Shown: positions 1 through 7,200 of the stretch, in pieces | Layout of the letters: each line of letters opens with the position of its first letter | Numbering within the stretch: the stretch's first letter is position 1 | Origin: Acetobacteraceae bacterium | Lineage (GTDB): Bacteria; Pseudomonadota; Alphaproteobacteria; Acetobacterales; Acetobacteraceae | Length of the DNA stretch: 11,559 bases | Assembly: GCA_003133265.1 (NCBI GenBank) | Contig: PKWQ01000304.1 | Coordinates: 1-11,559, forward strand | Reading direction: 5' to 3' | Program-made: the position numbers and the translations under genes | The notes under the pieces: generated by a model | What the model was told of the DNA's origin: nothing | Databases searched by the model: none | The model's input: the letters and a program-made list of their open reading frames with translations, nothing else

Positions 1-2
1 TG

Positions 3-306
3 AAACGGCTCGCCGCGCAAGTGCGCGCGAAGCTCGAAAAGGTGGTTGCCGCGTTGTGATCAGCAAAGTATGGCGCTGATCGACAACGACGACGGTCGCG
101 CACAGGATCGTCGCCCGCAACGTGAAGCACTGGCGCGACGCCGCGATGGCGCTGCGCTGGACGGGGGCAGCAATGCTTGAGGCCGCAAGAGCTTTCGGCG
201 CACCAAGGCCCATCGCCAACTGCCGATCCTGAAGAACGCGCTGACCGCTCATGGGGCTAGGTCCGGCCTCAAACGCGATCTTGATCAGCAGAACGCCGCA
301 GCCTAA
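3..306 (+). pseudogene. Decayed transposase C-terminus (frameshifted remnant)
   Basis: No intact reading frame exists here, but three short pieces in different frames join into one plausible protein tail. Positions 3-59 end at a TGA at 57-59. A second piece begins near 61 and runs to about 105. A third from 107 reads NVKHWRDAAMALRWTGAAML and leaves frame near position 190. Restoring one missing A there continues into FRRTKAHRQLPILKNAL and ends at the TAA at 304-306. The Trp/Arg-rich tail with an 'ALRWT..A.M.EA..FRR.KAHRQLP' pattern resembles the C-termini of some proteobacterial transposases; I do not assign an IS family. At least three small indels mean it cannot be translated as one protein. 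The 5' part lies outside the window, and no inverted-repeat end was recognised between 306 and the next gene. Confidence 0.5.
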
Positions 307-392
307 CGTCCCAATCCAACGGCGACGGTGCGGTCCTCCCGGCCATCCGGCCCGGACACCCGGCTTAACCTCTGACGCCAAAGGAGTCATCG

Positions 393-1016
393 ATGTCCGG
401 AACCACCTGGCAGCTCAGCGGCGAGTACATGGAAAGCTGTAACTGTGATTATCTGTGCCCCTGCATTTACACCAACCCACAGGCGGAGGTGACCTATGAC
501 CACTGCACCGCCGCCTTGATCTTCCGAATAAACAAGGGACATTCCGGTGCCACCAGCCTCGACGGATTATGCTTCGCGCTGGTGATTCGCTCGGGCAAGG
601 TGATGGCCGACGGCAACTGGGTCTTCGCCGGCGTAGTGGACGCGCGGGCGAACGACGACCAACGCCAGGCGTTGTTCGCCATCGTCAGCGGCCAGGCCGG
701 CGGTCCGCCGGGCATGATCCGTGCCAATTTGGTCACTGACTTCCGGGGCGTTGAGTTCAGGCCGATTGAGTTCCTTATCGAAGGCCTGAAACGCGCGGTG
801 TCGATCCCGGACATTCTGTCGTTCGAGATTGAGGGCGTGGCCTCGCGTAACCAGAACGGCGAGCCATTTTACATTGACAACACAGGACACCCAGCAAGCC
901 GGCGACTTGCCCTGGCGCGGGCCAAAGAACTCCACGTGCAGGGGTTCGGGCTCGGTCTCGACATCGTCGGTAAAGGTAACAACGGTCATTTCGCACCGTT
1001 CGCCTGGGCGGCATAA
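393..1016 (+). CDS. DUF1326 domain-containing protein
   Basis: A 207-residue soluble protein of the DUF1326 family, whose function is not established. The N-terminus carries a dense cysteine cluster, ESCNCDYLCPC (Cys16, Cys18, Cys22, Cys24), with another Cys at 38 preceded by His37. This is the conserved feature of the family and a plausible metal or redox site. There is no signal peptide or membrane segment, so it is probably cytoplasmic. The ATG at 393 has a good ribosome binding site, AAGGAG at 382-387. The stop lies 21 nt before the DUF2182 membrane-protein gene, and the pair is likely cotranscribed. DUF1326 and DUF2182 genes are often neighbours, which supports a shared role. Family assignment is confident; a metal-related role is inferred from the cysteines and the partner. 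Confidence 0.85.
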   Translation: MSGTTWQLSGEYMESCNCDYLCPCIYTNPQAEVTYDHCTAALIFRINKGHSGATSLDGLCFALVIRSGKVMADGNWVFAGVVDARANDDQRQALFAIVSGQAGGPPGMIRANLVTDFRGVEFRPIEFLIEGLKRAVSIPDILSFEIEGVASRNQNGEPFYIDNTGHPASRRLALARAKELHVQGFGLGLDIVGKGNNGHFAPFAWAA

Positions 1017-1037
1017 GGCGACCTGTGTTCGCCACCG

Positions 1038-1832
1038 ATGGCCTCGCCAGCTGATCCCCGCGCCGCCGCGCTGAGCCGGCGCGACCGAGCCGTCATCCTG
1101 TTCGCGCTACTCGGCGTGACGGTGATCGCCTGGTCTTATCTGCTGGCGATGCCCCAGGCCATGTCAGGCATGGCCATGGACGACATGCGAGACATGGCCA
1201 TGCCGATGGCGGCACCCTGGACGCCCGCGGCCTTCGCGCTGACCTTCGCGATGTGGTGGGTGATGATGCTGGGCATGATGGTGCCCAGCGCCGCGCCGAT
1301 GATCCTCACCTTCGCCACGCTGAACCGAAGCAAGCGAGCGCGTGGCCAGAGCTTCGCACCGACATCGGTCTTCACGCTCGGTTACCTGATCGCGTGGGGT
1401 GCCTTCTCCATCGGCGCCACGGTGGCGCAGTGGGCGCTGGATCGCCTGGCTCTGCTCTCCCCTGCGCTGGCGGCCGCCAGCCCGATGCTCGGCGGCGCGC
1501 TGTTCATTCTGGCGGGGCTGTACCAGTTCACGCCGCTGAAGCAGGCCTGTCTGCGCAACTGCCGCTCTCCGTTCGCATTTGTGCTCAACCATTGGCGTGA
1601 CGGATGGGCCGGCGCATTGCGGATGGGGCTGGAGCACGGCGGCTATTGCCTCGGGTGCTGCTGGGTGCTCATGGCGTTGCTGTTCGTTGTCGGGGTGATG
1701 AACCTGCTTTGGGTGGCGACCCTCGCGGTGTTCGTATTCGTCGAGAAGCTGCTGCCGGGCGGGGCCTGGATCGGGCGTGCGGGCGGCGTCGCGATGCTGG
1801 GGTTCGGTATATTTCTGCTGACGCGAGGCTGA
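1038..1832 (+). CDS. DUF2182 integral membrane protein (predicted metal-binding)
   Basis: A 264-residue polytopic membrane protein with about six or seven hydrophobic segments (roughly residues 18-38, 64-92, 109-134, 144-163, 200-238 as one or two passes, and 245-262). The signature segment MWWVMMLGMMVPSAAPM (72-88) identifies DUF2182. Between the first two segments is a Met-rich loop with eight Met at residues 38-57 (MSGMAMDDMRDMAMPM within it), resembling the methionine motifs of copper or silver handling proteins. Further candidate ligands are Cys171 and Cys175 (QACLRNCRSP) and His200, Cys204, Cys207 and Cys208 (LEHGGYCLGCCW). It follows the DUF1326 gene by 21 nt. No strong Shine-Dalgarno precedes the ATG at 1038, which fits translational coupling. 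Family assignment is secure; metal transport or insertion is inference. Confidence 0.85.
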   Translation: MASPADPRAAALSRRDRAVILFALLGVTVIAWSYLLAMPQAMSGMAMDDMRDMAMPMAAPWTPAAFALTFAMWWVMMLGMMVPSAAPMILTFATLNRSKRARGQSFAPTSVFTLGYLIAWGAFSIGATVAQWALDRLALLSPALAAASPMLGGALFILAGLYQFTPLKQACLRNCRSPFAFVLNHWRDGWAGALRMGLEHGGYCLGCCWVLMALLFVVGVMNLLWVATLAVFVFVEKLLPGGAWIGRAGGVAMLGFGIFLLTRG

Positions 1833-2395
1833 ATACCCTGTCTGCGCGGTAGGAAGATGCCAGCCGCATCAGCGCCATACCACCCTGATTCGAGAAAGCG
1901 GCTGCGCTGCTTCGACCTTGTCGGTGACAGAATCCTTATCGTGTCGTGAAGAAAATGGGCGTCACTGTGCGATCTGAAACCCAAAACCGGTTCTCCCATT
2001 AGCCTCCATCCCATGAAGATAGAATACCATAAGCGCATTCCTTTCTTCGGGTGCGTTTCGGCAGCATCTTGTACAAGGTACAACCCGCTGGATCGGCTGA
2101 TGCAATCCCAGTTCGTGGAAGTTTTGAATTGTGGATCGGACATGTAAAGGCGGTAATTTAGTTACCCCCGCTAAGCGGTGCGGCAGTCAATTTCGATACC
2201 TCTCGGCGAGCCTGGGTAGTTTCCGAGCCTGCCCCCGCTGTTCGCTGCCGGATAGGCAATAAGACAACGCCCAAGATCAATCGAATTGAGCGGGATGGCC
2301 ATCACGTTGGCGGACACGCAGCGTAATAGCGCATAATTAGAGCGACAATTTCTGGGCGTCGCCTAAGTCATCGTTCAGGGTAAGGAATACGATAA
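1833..2395. other. 563-bp gap without a recognisable gene
   Basis: No reading frame here resembles a known family. A 44-codon frame at 2013-2147 (starting MKIEYHKRIPFFGC) is open but has no ribosome binding site and no recognised similarity. A 15-bp perfect interrupted palindrome, TTGTAC-AAG-GTACAA, lies at 2069-2083 and could be a protein binding site or chance. The 3' part must contain the promoter of the small gene at 2396, but no convincing -35/-10 pair was found. The sequence looks less GC-rich than the flanking genes and may be decayed DNA. Confidence 0.5.
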
Positions 2396-2593
2396 ATGGT
2401 ACAGTTACCGAAGAGTCCGGCGAGTGAGGCTCACCTTCTGGTTCTGGCGGCCGCTCGCCACCACGCCGCCGCGCATCATCGCCATCAGGCGGCCTATCAT
2501 CGCGATCTCGGCAAGCCAGAAGACGCCAAGAAGCACGCAGGCGCGGCTCTCGAACATAGCAAGGCCGCCCACGTGTCATTTCCAAAAAGTTAG
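2396..2593 (+). CDS. Small histidine-rich protein
   Basis: A 65-residue protein. Its central and C-terminal parts are rich in His, Ala and Lys and probably helical (ARHHAAAHHRHQAAYHRD, then AKKHAGAALEHSKAAH). This composition matches a loosely defined group of small proteobacterial His/Ala-rich proteins with regularly spaced HH and KH pairs; their function is unknown to me. The ATG at 2396 is preceded by TAAGGA at 2381-2386 with a 9-nt spacer, a convincing ribosome binding site. No signal peptide or membrane segment is visible. The His clusters could bind a divalent metal or buffer protons, but that is inference. A second small gene starts 30 nt downstream and may be cotranscribed. Confidence 0.6.
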   Translation: MVQLPKSPASEAHLLVLAAARHHAAAHHRHQAAYHRDLGKPEDAKKHAGAALEHSKAAHVSFPKS

Positions 2594-2612
2594 GCAACCC
2601 ACATGCCAGAAA

Positions 2613-2618
2613 TGGAGG
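2613..2618 (+). promoter_or_regulatory. Ribosome binding site setting the 2624 start
   Basis: TGGAGG lies 5 nt upstream of the ATG at 2624. The in-frame ATG at 2603 has no comparable site, so translation from 2624 is preferred. Confidence 0.6.
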
Positions 2619-2623
2619 TTCCC

Positions 2624-2824
2624 ATGACGGGAAGTCAAGTGTTGCGGAGCGAAGCGGGCGTGATGCTCATTAAGGTCACGCTGCGCGATACAAGCGGTGC
2701 AGGCGCTGATCGTGGCTACTTGGTGCGCGGTCCTCATCCGGCCGACAAGTCCACTATTTGCAGCAAGGCCGACGCGGAAACGCGCTTTGTTGCCGCTTTG
2801 GACCGGACCCGTAAGCAGCGATGA
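2624..2824 (+). CDS. Small hypothetical protein
   Basis: A 66-residue protein beginning MTGSQVLRSEAGVMLIKVTL. I do not recognise a family. It looks like a compact soluble fold: a beta-strand-like segment (VMLIKVTLRD), a Gly-rich turn (TSGAGADRGYLVRGP), and a C-terminal basic helix (ADAETRFVAALDRTRKQR). It contains one cysteine. The start at 2624 is chosen over an ATG at 2603 because of the TGGAGG site just upstream. It follows the His-rich small gene by 30 nt on the same strand and may share its transcript. No frame on the opposite strand competes convincingly. Confidence 0.5.
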   Translation: MTGSQVLRSEAGVMLIKVTLRDTSGAGADRGYLVRGPHPADKSTICSKADAETRFVAALDRTRKQR

Positions 2825-2875
2825 TAACCGGCGTGGGTGAGGTGATGGCGACTGTCACGGCTTGGACGCATCTAA

Positions 2876-2944
2876 TTCCGCCCTGAGGGGAAGAAGACAC
2901 TTGGCCGCCCAAAGGTGGGACCGAAGATCGAGCAGGCCAAGGAC
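2876..2944 (+). pseudogene. Remnant of serine-recombinase C-terminal region
   Basis: After a stop at 2873-2875, the frame reads FRPEGKKTLGRPKVGPKIEQ followed by AKD. The 'EGK.LGRP.V...IE.A' pattern matches the linker and start of the C-terminal helix-turn-helix in resolvase/invertase family serine recombinases. The expected helix-turn-helix that should follow (typically GxxxxA.ELGVG.GTVQR) is absent, and nothing of the catalytic domain lies upstream. This is therefore a fragment of about 23 residues. The match is short and from memory, so confidence is limited. The rest of the gap 2825-3186 holds nothing else I recognise; a 21-codon frame at 3091-3156 has no ribosome binding site. Confidence 0.4.
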
Positions 2945-3170
2945 AAGTCGGGCGAGCCGGTGACAATGCCTTTGAGGTCGTTAGTCCCCTCAAGTTCACT
3001 ATTGGACAGACACCGGCTCGTCCCATCCTTCGACTGGTATCCGGCAACTCACGAAACCTGCGGCATAGCAGAGCCAGCCGGAAACCCATTATGGAACCCC
3101 TCCCGGATATCAGCTATTGGAAGTGGAGCGCGACCCACGCAGGCAAAGCGGCATAAACTGCGCAGGCGGC

Positions 3171-3177
3171 AGAGAGG
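3171..3177 (+). promoter_or_regulatory. Ribosome binding site setting the 3187 start
   Basis: AGAGAGG directly abuts the ATG at 3178 but sits 9 nt before the in-frame ATG at 3187. Only the latter has workable spacing, so the ATPase probably starts at 3187. Confidence 0.6.
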
Positions 3178-3186
3178 ATGTTCACT

Positions 3187-6171
3187 ATGGGAGCGACCCC
3201 AAATAAATCCGAGGCGAAGCCGGCGCCCTCCAAGCCAGCAAACGCCAAAGCCCCAGATATCGCCACCGCGTCGGTTCCCGACACGCTCGCGGCGCTCCAC
3301 GTGAACCCGGATACTGGGCTCACGCGCGCGGAGGTGGACGCACGCCGCAAGGAGCACGGCTATAACGAGGTAGCGGAAAAGAAGAAGCACCCGGTCCTCA
3401 AATTCCTCAGCAAATTCTGGGGAATCTCGGCATGGATGCTCGAACTGATCATGGTGCTGTCGGCCGTGCTCGGGAATTACTCCGATCTCGCTGTGGTCGG
3501 CGCGCTGCTGATCGTCAACGCTGTGTTGAGCTTTATGCAGGAGCAGCGAGCCGCTGGCGTCGTTGGAACGTTGCGGAAACGATTGCAGGTAAGCGCGCGT
3601 GTGCGTCGCGATTCGAGCTGGCAGGTCATTCCCGCCCGCGATCTGGTTCCCGGTGACATCGTCCGCGTCCGACCGGGCGACATCATCCCGGCGGACGTAA
3701 AACTCCTCACGGGCGCGTTGAGTGTGGACCAGTCGGCGCTTACCGGCGAATCGAAAGACGCGGACAAAGCGCCCGGCGAAGTGCTTTCGTCGGGGTCCGT
3801 CGTGCGCCGCGGTGAAGGCAACGGCGTGGTGATGCTGACCGGGGCGAAGACCTACTTTGGCCGTACCACGGAACTTGTGCAGGAGGCGCGTCCGAAACTC
3901 CACATCGAGGCGGTCGTGGCAAAGATCGTCCGCTGGCTCTTTGTCATTGTTGGCGCGCTGCTGGGCGTGGTGATCGTGCTGTCGGTGATACGCGGCGCGC
4001 CGCTCATGGAAATGATTCCGCTCATGCTTGTCCTGTTAATGAGTGCGGTTCCGGTCGCTCTCCCCGTCATGTTCACGGTCAGCGTGGCCGTCGGGTCGAA
4101 GGAACTGGCCAAGCGCGGTGTACTCGTCACCCGCCTGAGCGCCGCAGAAGACGCCGCGACGATGGACGTGCTTTGCGTGGACAAAACGGGCACAATTACG
4201 ATGAACCAGCTCGCCGTCACTGGCGTGATTCCGCTGGAGAAATCGACGGAAGCCGATGTGCTGTTTGCCGGCGCACTTGCGTCGCAGGAATCAAACCAGG
4301 ACCCGATTGACCTCGCGTTCCTCGCCGCAGCGAAAGCGCATCACGTATTCGATGGCATTCCTGCGGTTACGCCCGTTTCATTCGCACCCTTTGATGCGAA
4401 AAGCCGGCGGACGGAAGCCGTCGTCGAGCAGAACGGGCAACGGATGCGCGTTATGAAAGGTGCCGTGCGCACCATCGCCGAGGCTTGCGGACTCCAGCCC
4501 CCGGCAATCGAGGCGTTGGATGCACGCGTCAGCGCGGCAGCCGCGAAGGGCTACCGGACGCTGGCCGTGGCACGCGGACCGGAGAAAAGCGCACCGGTCT
4601 TGGTCGGACTGGTGTCGTTATATGATCCTCCTCGACCGGACGCCAAGCAGCTCATCGCCACACTCCACGACCTCGGCGTTCCCGTGAAGATGCTCACCGG
4701 CGACGCACTGCCAGTGGCGCTTGAGATCGGACAGGGAGTCGGGCTGGCCAACATCAAGCGTATGGCGGACGTAAAGACGGCGAGCGCGCAAGGTGACAAC
4801 AAGACGGTCGATCTTTTCGCGGGTGCCGATGGCTTCGCGGAGGTGTATCCGGAGGACAAGTACATTGTTGTGAAGCATCTACAGGCCGCCGGCCACGTGA
4901 CCGGCATGACGGGCGACGGCGTTAATGATGCACCCGCCCTGCGCCAAGCCGAAGTAGGAATCGCCGTCAGCACCGCGACCGACGTGGCCAAGGGCGCCGC
5001 GAGCGTCGTTTTGACCGAGGCAGGCCTGACGAACATCGTGGCGCTGGTCGAGCAAGGGCGAACGATCTACCAGCGCATTCTGACGTGGATCATCAACAAG
5101 GTCAGCCGGACAATCCTGAAGGCGGCTTTCGTGGCCATCGCATTCGTGGTGACCGGAAAGTTCGTTGTCTCGGCGTTCGCGATGCTGCTGCTAGTCTTCC
5201 TGACGGACTTCGCGAAAATATCCCTTTCCACTGACAATGTGCGGCCATCCAAGAATCCGGAGACATGGAACATTGGAGGCTTCATCACCGTGTCCGTCGT
5301 GCTTGGTGTCGCGATGGTTGCCGAAACGCTCTTCCTGTTATGGATCGGCTGGACGGGATTCGGTTTGGCTACCAATGACAATGCCCTCTACACCTTCAGC
5401 TTTCTTATGCTGCTCTACTTCGCCGTTTTCTCCGTCGTGTCCGCGCGGGAGCGCAGCTGGTTCTGGGCGACCCTGCCAAGCAAGACCTTCATGTCGGCCC
5501 TCGCTGCGGATGCCATCGTGGGCACCGTCCTGACGTTTGTGGGGCTCAAGGGACTCATGCCCTTACCTTGGTGGCAGACGCTCGGGGTATTTGCTTATGC
5601 CATGGTCTCGTGCCTCGTTTTGAACGACGCCGTGAAGGTCGCGATGATCAAATGGCGCGCTCCCAGCGCCGTGGCTGTGAAAGCGGTCGATACGACCCAA
5701 CAGGTCGCTAAAGCCCAGCCGAAGACTGAAGCTAAAGGCGACCCACAACCTGAAGCCAAGGCCGCGCCTTCGCCTGAAACCACGCCGGCGCCTCAGTCTG
5801 AAGCCAAAGCCGAGCCGCAACCTGATGAGGCCAAGGCTGCGCCTTCGCCCTCGGTCAAAGCCGAGCCCCCACCTGAAGCCACACCGCCGCCTCAGCCTGA
5901 AGCCAAAGCCGAGCCTAAGCCGGGCGACAACACTGACATCACTAAACTGATGAACACGACGCTCGGTGACGTCCTCTTGGCCGGCATCCTCAAAGACCCG
6001 GACAGTGCCGGACGAATCATCGCCGAAGCCATCGCCCATGCCGAGACGCCCGTCGCAGCCGCGAAGGCACCTGAAGCCGAAGCCGGGCCTAAATCTGAAA
6101 CCGGAGCCGATCCCAAGGTCGCAGCCAAAGCGAAGACGCCATCCGATTTGTCCTCGAAGATCGCTAAATGA
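3187..6171 (+). CDS. Plasma-membrane-type proton-efflux P-type ATPase (P3A)
   Basis: A 994-residue P-type ATPase of the H+-exporting P3A class, which pumps protons out of the cytoplasm using ATP. Numbering is from the ATG at 3187. An N-terminal Lys/Pro/Ala-rich stretch precedes the cation-ATPase N domain (about 25-75). Paired membrane helices follow (about 80-120), then the actuator loop TGES at 186-189. Two more helices come next, the second with PVALP, then the phosphorylation motif DKTGT (Asp332) and the hinge TGDGVND at 575-581. The C-terminal helices include LVFLTDFAKI with Asp674, aligned by eye with the proton-binding Asp of plant H+-ATPases; TDNVRPSKNPETW follows as in that class. Residues from about 829 form an unusual extension of Ala/Pro/Lys/Glu repeats ending in a predicted helical block (914-950). 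The ppk2 gene follows after 22 nt. Proton specificity is inferred from family resemblance. Confidence 0.9.
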   Translation: MGATPNKSEAKPAPSKPANAKAPDIATASVPDTLAALHVNPDTGLTRAEVDARRKEHGYNEVAEKKKHPVLKFLSKFWGISAWMLELIMVLSAVLGNYSDLAVVGALLIVNAVLSFMQEQRAAGVVGTLRKRLQVSARVRRDSSWQVIPARDLVPGDIVRVRPGDIIPADVKLLTGALSVDQSALTGESKDADKAPGEVLSSGSVVRRGEGNGVVMLTGAKTYFGRTTELVQEARPKLHIEAVVAKIVRWLFVIVGALLGVVIVLSVIRGAPLMEMIPLMLVLLMSAVPVALPVMFTVSVAVGSKELAKRGVLVTRLSAAEDAATMDVLCVDKTGTITMNQLAVTGVIPLEKSTEADVLFAGALASQESNQDPIDLAFLAAAKAHHVFDGIPAVTPVSFAPFDAKSRRTEAVVEQNGQRMRVMKGAVRTIAEACGLQPPAIEALDARVSAAAAKGYRTLAVARGPEKSAPVLVGLVSLYDPPRPDAKQLIATLHDLGVPVKMLTGDALPVALEIGQGVGLANIKRMADVKTASAQGDNKTVDLFAGADGFAEVYPEDKYIVVKHLQAAGHVTGMTGDGVNDAPALRQAEVGIAVSTATDVAKGAASVVLTEAGLTNIVALVEQGRTIYQRILTWIINKVSRTILKAAFVAIAFVVTGKFVVSAFAMLLLVFLTDFAKISLSTDNVRPSKNPETWNIGGFITVSVVLGVAMVAETLFLLWIGWTGFGLATNDNALYTFSFLMLLYFAVFSVVSARERSWFWATLPSKTFMSALAADAIVGTVLTFVGLKGLMPLPWWQTLGVFAYAMVSCLVLNDAVKVAMIKWRAPSAVAVKAVDTTQQVAKAQPKTEAKGDPQPEAKAAPSPETTPAPQSEAKAEPQPDEAKAAPSPSVKAEPPPEATPPPQPEAKAEPKPGDNTDITKLMNTTLGDVLLAGILKDPDSAGRIIAEAIAHAETPVAAAKAPEAEAGPKSETGADPKVAAKAKTPSDLSSKIAK
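5700..5925 (+). repeat. Degenerate Ala/Pro/Lys/Glu coding repeat in the ATPase tail
   Basis: This part of the ATPase gene encodes repeated units such as EAKAAPSP and EAKAEPQP, seen at least four times with variation. At DNA level, CCTGAAGCCAAAGCCGAGCC-like segments recur. The product would be an extended, charged, disordered linker between the last membrane helices and a C-terminal helical block. Such tracts change length easily, so copy number may differ between strains. Confidence 0.75.
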
Positions 6172-6193
6172 GCAGAAAGACAGGTAGAGGAAC

Positions 6194-7066
6194 ATGACCA
6201 AAATACATTCAAAGGACTTTTGCGTACGTGAAGGAGATGAGGTCAATCTCCGGAAATGGCCTACAAACGTGGAGTCCATTTACAAGTCCAAGGATCAATA
6301 TCACAAACTTTTGGGAGAGCATGTTGCGCAACTGAGCGCACAACAGCAGCTCCTTTATGCCTCCAACCGCTATGCCGTCCTGCTGATCTTTCAGGCGATG
6401 GATGCGGCAGGAAAAGACGGAGCCATCAGACATGTGATGTCAGGGGTCAACCCCCAAGGCTGCCAAGTGTTCAGTTTCAAACATCCCAGCCCTGCCGAAT
6501 TGCAACACGACTTTCTCTGGCGCACCACCCGCGAGCTGCCGGAGCGCGGGCGGATCGGAATCTTCAATCGATCCTACTATGAGGAGGTCCTGATCGCCCG
6601 CGTGCATCCCGAGATTCTCCGCAACGAAGGGGTCCCGGACGGGCCGCACGACGGCAAGGCGGTCTGGCACGGCCGGTATCGTTCCATCGTGAATTTGGAG
6701 AGGCACCTCCACGACAACGGAACCCGCATCATCAAGTTCTTTCTCCACCTCTCGAAGGGGGAGCAGCGAAAGCGCTTCGTCGAACGCATCGACGAGTCGG
6801 AAAAGAACTGGAAGTTCAGCCTCGCGGACGTCGAGGAGCGGAAATTCTGGAAGCACTATATGAAGGCCTATGAGGAATGCCTCGGTGCGACGAGCACAAG
6901 TGACGCCCCTTGGTATGTCGTTCCAGCCGATGACAGGGAAAACGCTCGGTTGATTGTATCCCAGATTGTCCTCGATACGTTCGAAGGGCTCAAAATGTCT
7001 TATCCGGAAACGAGTGCGGCGCACCGGCAGGAATTGCAGGCTATCCGCAAGCGGCTAACGGAGTGA
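6194..7066 (+). CDS. ppk2: Polyphosphate kinase 2 family protein
   Basis: A 290-residue cytoplasmic PPK2-family kinase, which transfers phosphate between polyphosphate and nucleotides, mainly to make nucleoside di- or triphosphates. The Walker A-like loop is AMDAAGKDGA (68-77, with Asp70 and Lys74). The Walker B-like strand is GRIGIFNRSYYEEVL (119-133). A lid region, EQRKRFVERIDESEKNWKFS, follows, then the typical C-terminal ADDRENARLIVSQI. IFNRSYYEEVL and an overall length near 290 residues fit the short single-domain PPK2 class that phosphorylates AMP and/or ADP, but class cannot be settled by eye. The start ATG has GAGG at 6187-6190, a rather short spacing. It lies 22 nt after the proton ATPase and is almost certainly cotranscribed with it, suggesting local ATP supply for proton export. 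Confidence 0.9.
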   Translation: MTKIHSKDFCVREGDEVNLRKWPTNVESIYKSKDQYHKLLGEHVAQLSAQQQLLYASNRYAVLLIFQAMDAAGKDGAIRHVMSGVNPQGCQVFSFKHPSPAELQHDFLWRTTRELPERGRIGIFNRSYYEEVLIARVHPEILRNEGVPDGPHDGKAVWHGRYRSIVNLERHLHDNGTRIIKFFLHLSKGEQRKRFVERIDESEKNWKFSLADVEERKFWKHYMKAYEECLGATSTSDAPWYVVPADDRENARLIVSQIVLDTFEGLKMSYPETSAAHRQELQAIRKRLTE

Positions 7067-7072
7067 ACTCCT

Positions 7073-7200
7073 GAGCATCAGGATCTCGGGGGTGCCACGC
7101 TGCGACGGTTTGAGCGGTGCCAGTTGTGCTGTCGTTTGTGAGGCCTGGGTGCCATCGTCCGAACGATGGTCGTAACGTGACCCCCGAGATCCTGATGCTC
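7073..7200. mobile_element. 128-bp MITE-like element with perfect terminal inverted repeats
   Basis: Positions 7073-7093 and 7180-7200 are a perfect 21-bp inverted repeat. Each arm, read inward, begins GAGCATCAGGATCTCGGGGG. The arms enclose 86 bp with no gene. Both outer edges are flanked by TCCT (7069-7072 and 7201-7204), consistent with a 4-bp target-site duplication. The interior holds a second hairpin, CCATCGT-CCGA-ACGATGG, at 7152-7169. Size, perfect termini, lack of coding capacity and flanking duplication together suggest a miniature inverted-repeat transposable element, mobilised by an IS that is not in the window. I cannot name the parent family. It could alternatively act as a transcript structure after ppk2, but no T-run follows. 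Confidence 0.6.
7152..7169. repeat. Short hairpin inside the MITE-like element
   Basis: A perfect 7-bp stem, CCATCGT and ACGATGG, with a 4-nt loop CCGA. No U-tract follows, so an intrinsic terminator is unlikely. It may be a structural part of the small element. Confidence 0.6.

Noticed and set aside
1643..2143. Minus-strand open frame of 166 codons across the DUF2182 end and the following gap
   Set aside because: No recognised motif, and a third of it is opposite the DUF2182 gene.
2915..3304. Plus-strand open frame of 129 codons overlapping the ATPase start
   Set aside because: Only its first residues resemble a recombinase tail; the rest is Arg/Pro-rich noise running into the ATPase in another frame.
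3049..3903. Minus-strand open frame of 284 codons opposite the start of the H+-ATPase
   Set aside because: Composition is Arg/His-rich without a recognisable domain, and it lies wholly opposite a well-supported coding region; high GC keeps the antisense frame open.
5563..6279. Minus-strand open frame of 238 codons opposite the ATPase tail
   Set aside because: Its Gly/Phe/Arg repeats are the antisense image of the Ala/Pro/Lys/Glu coding repeat.
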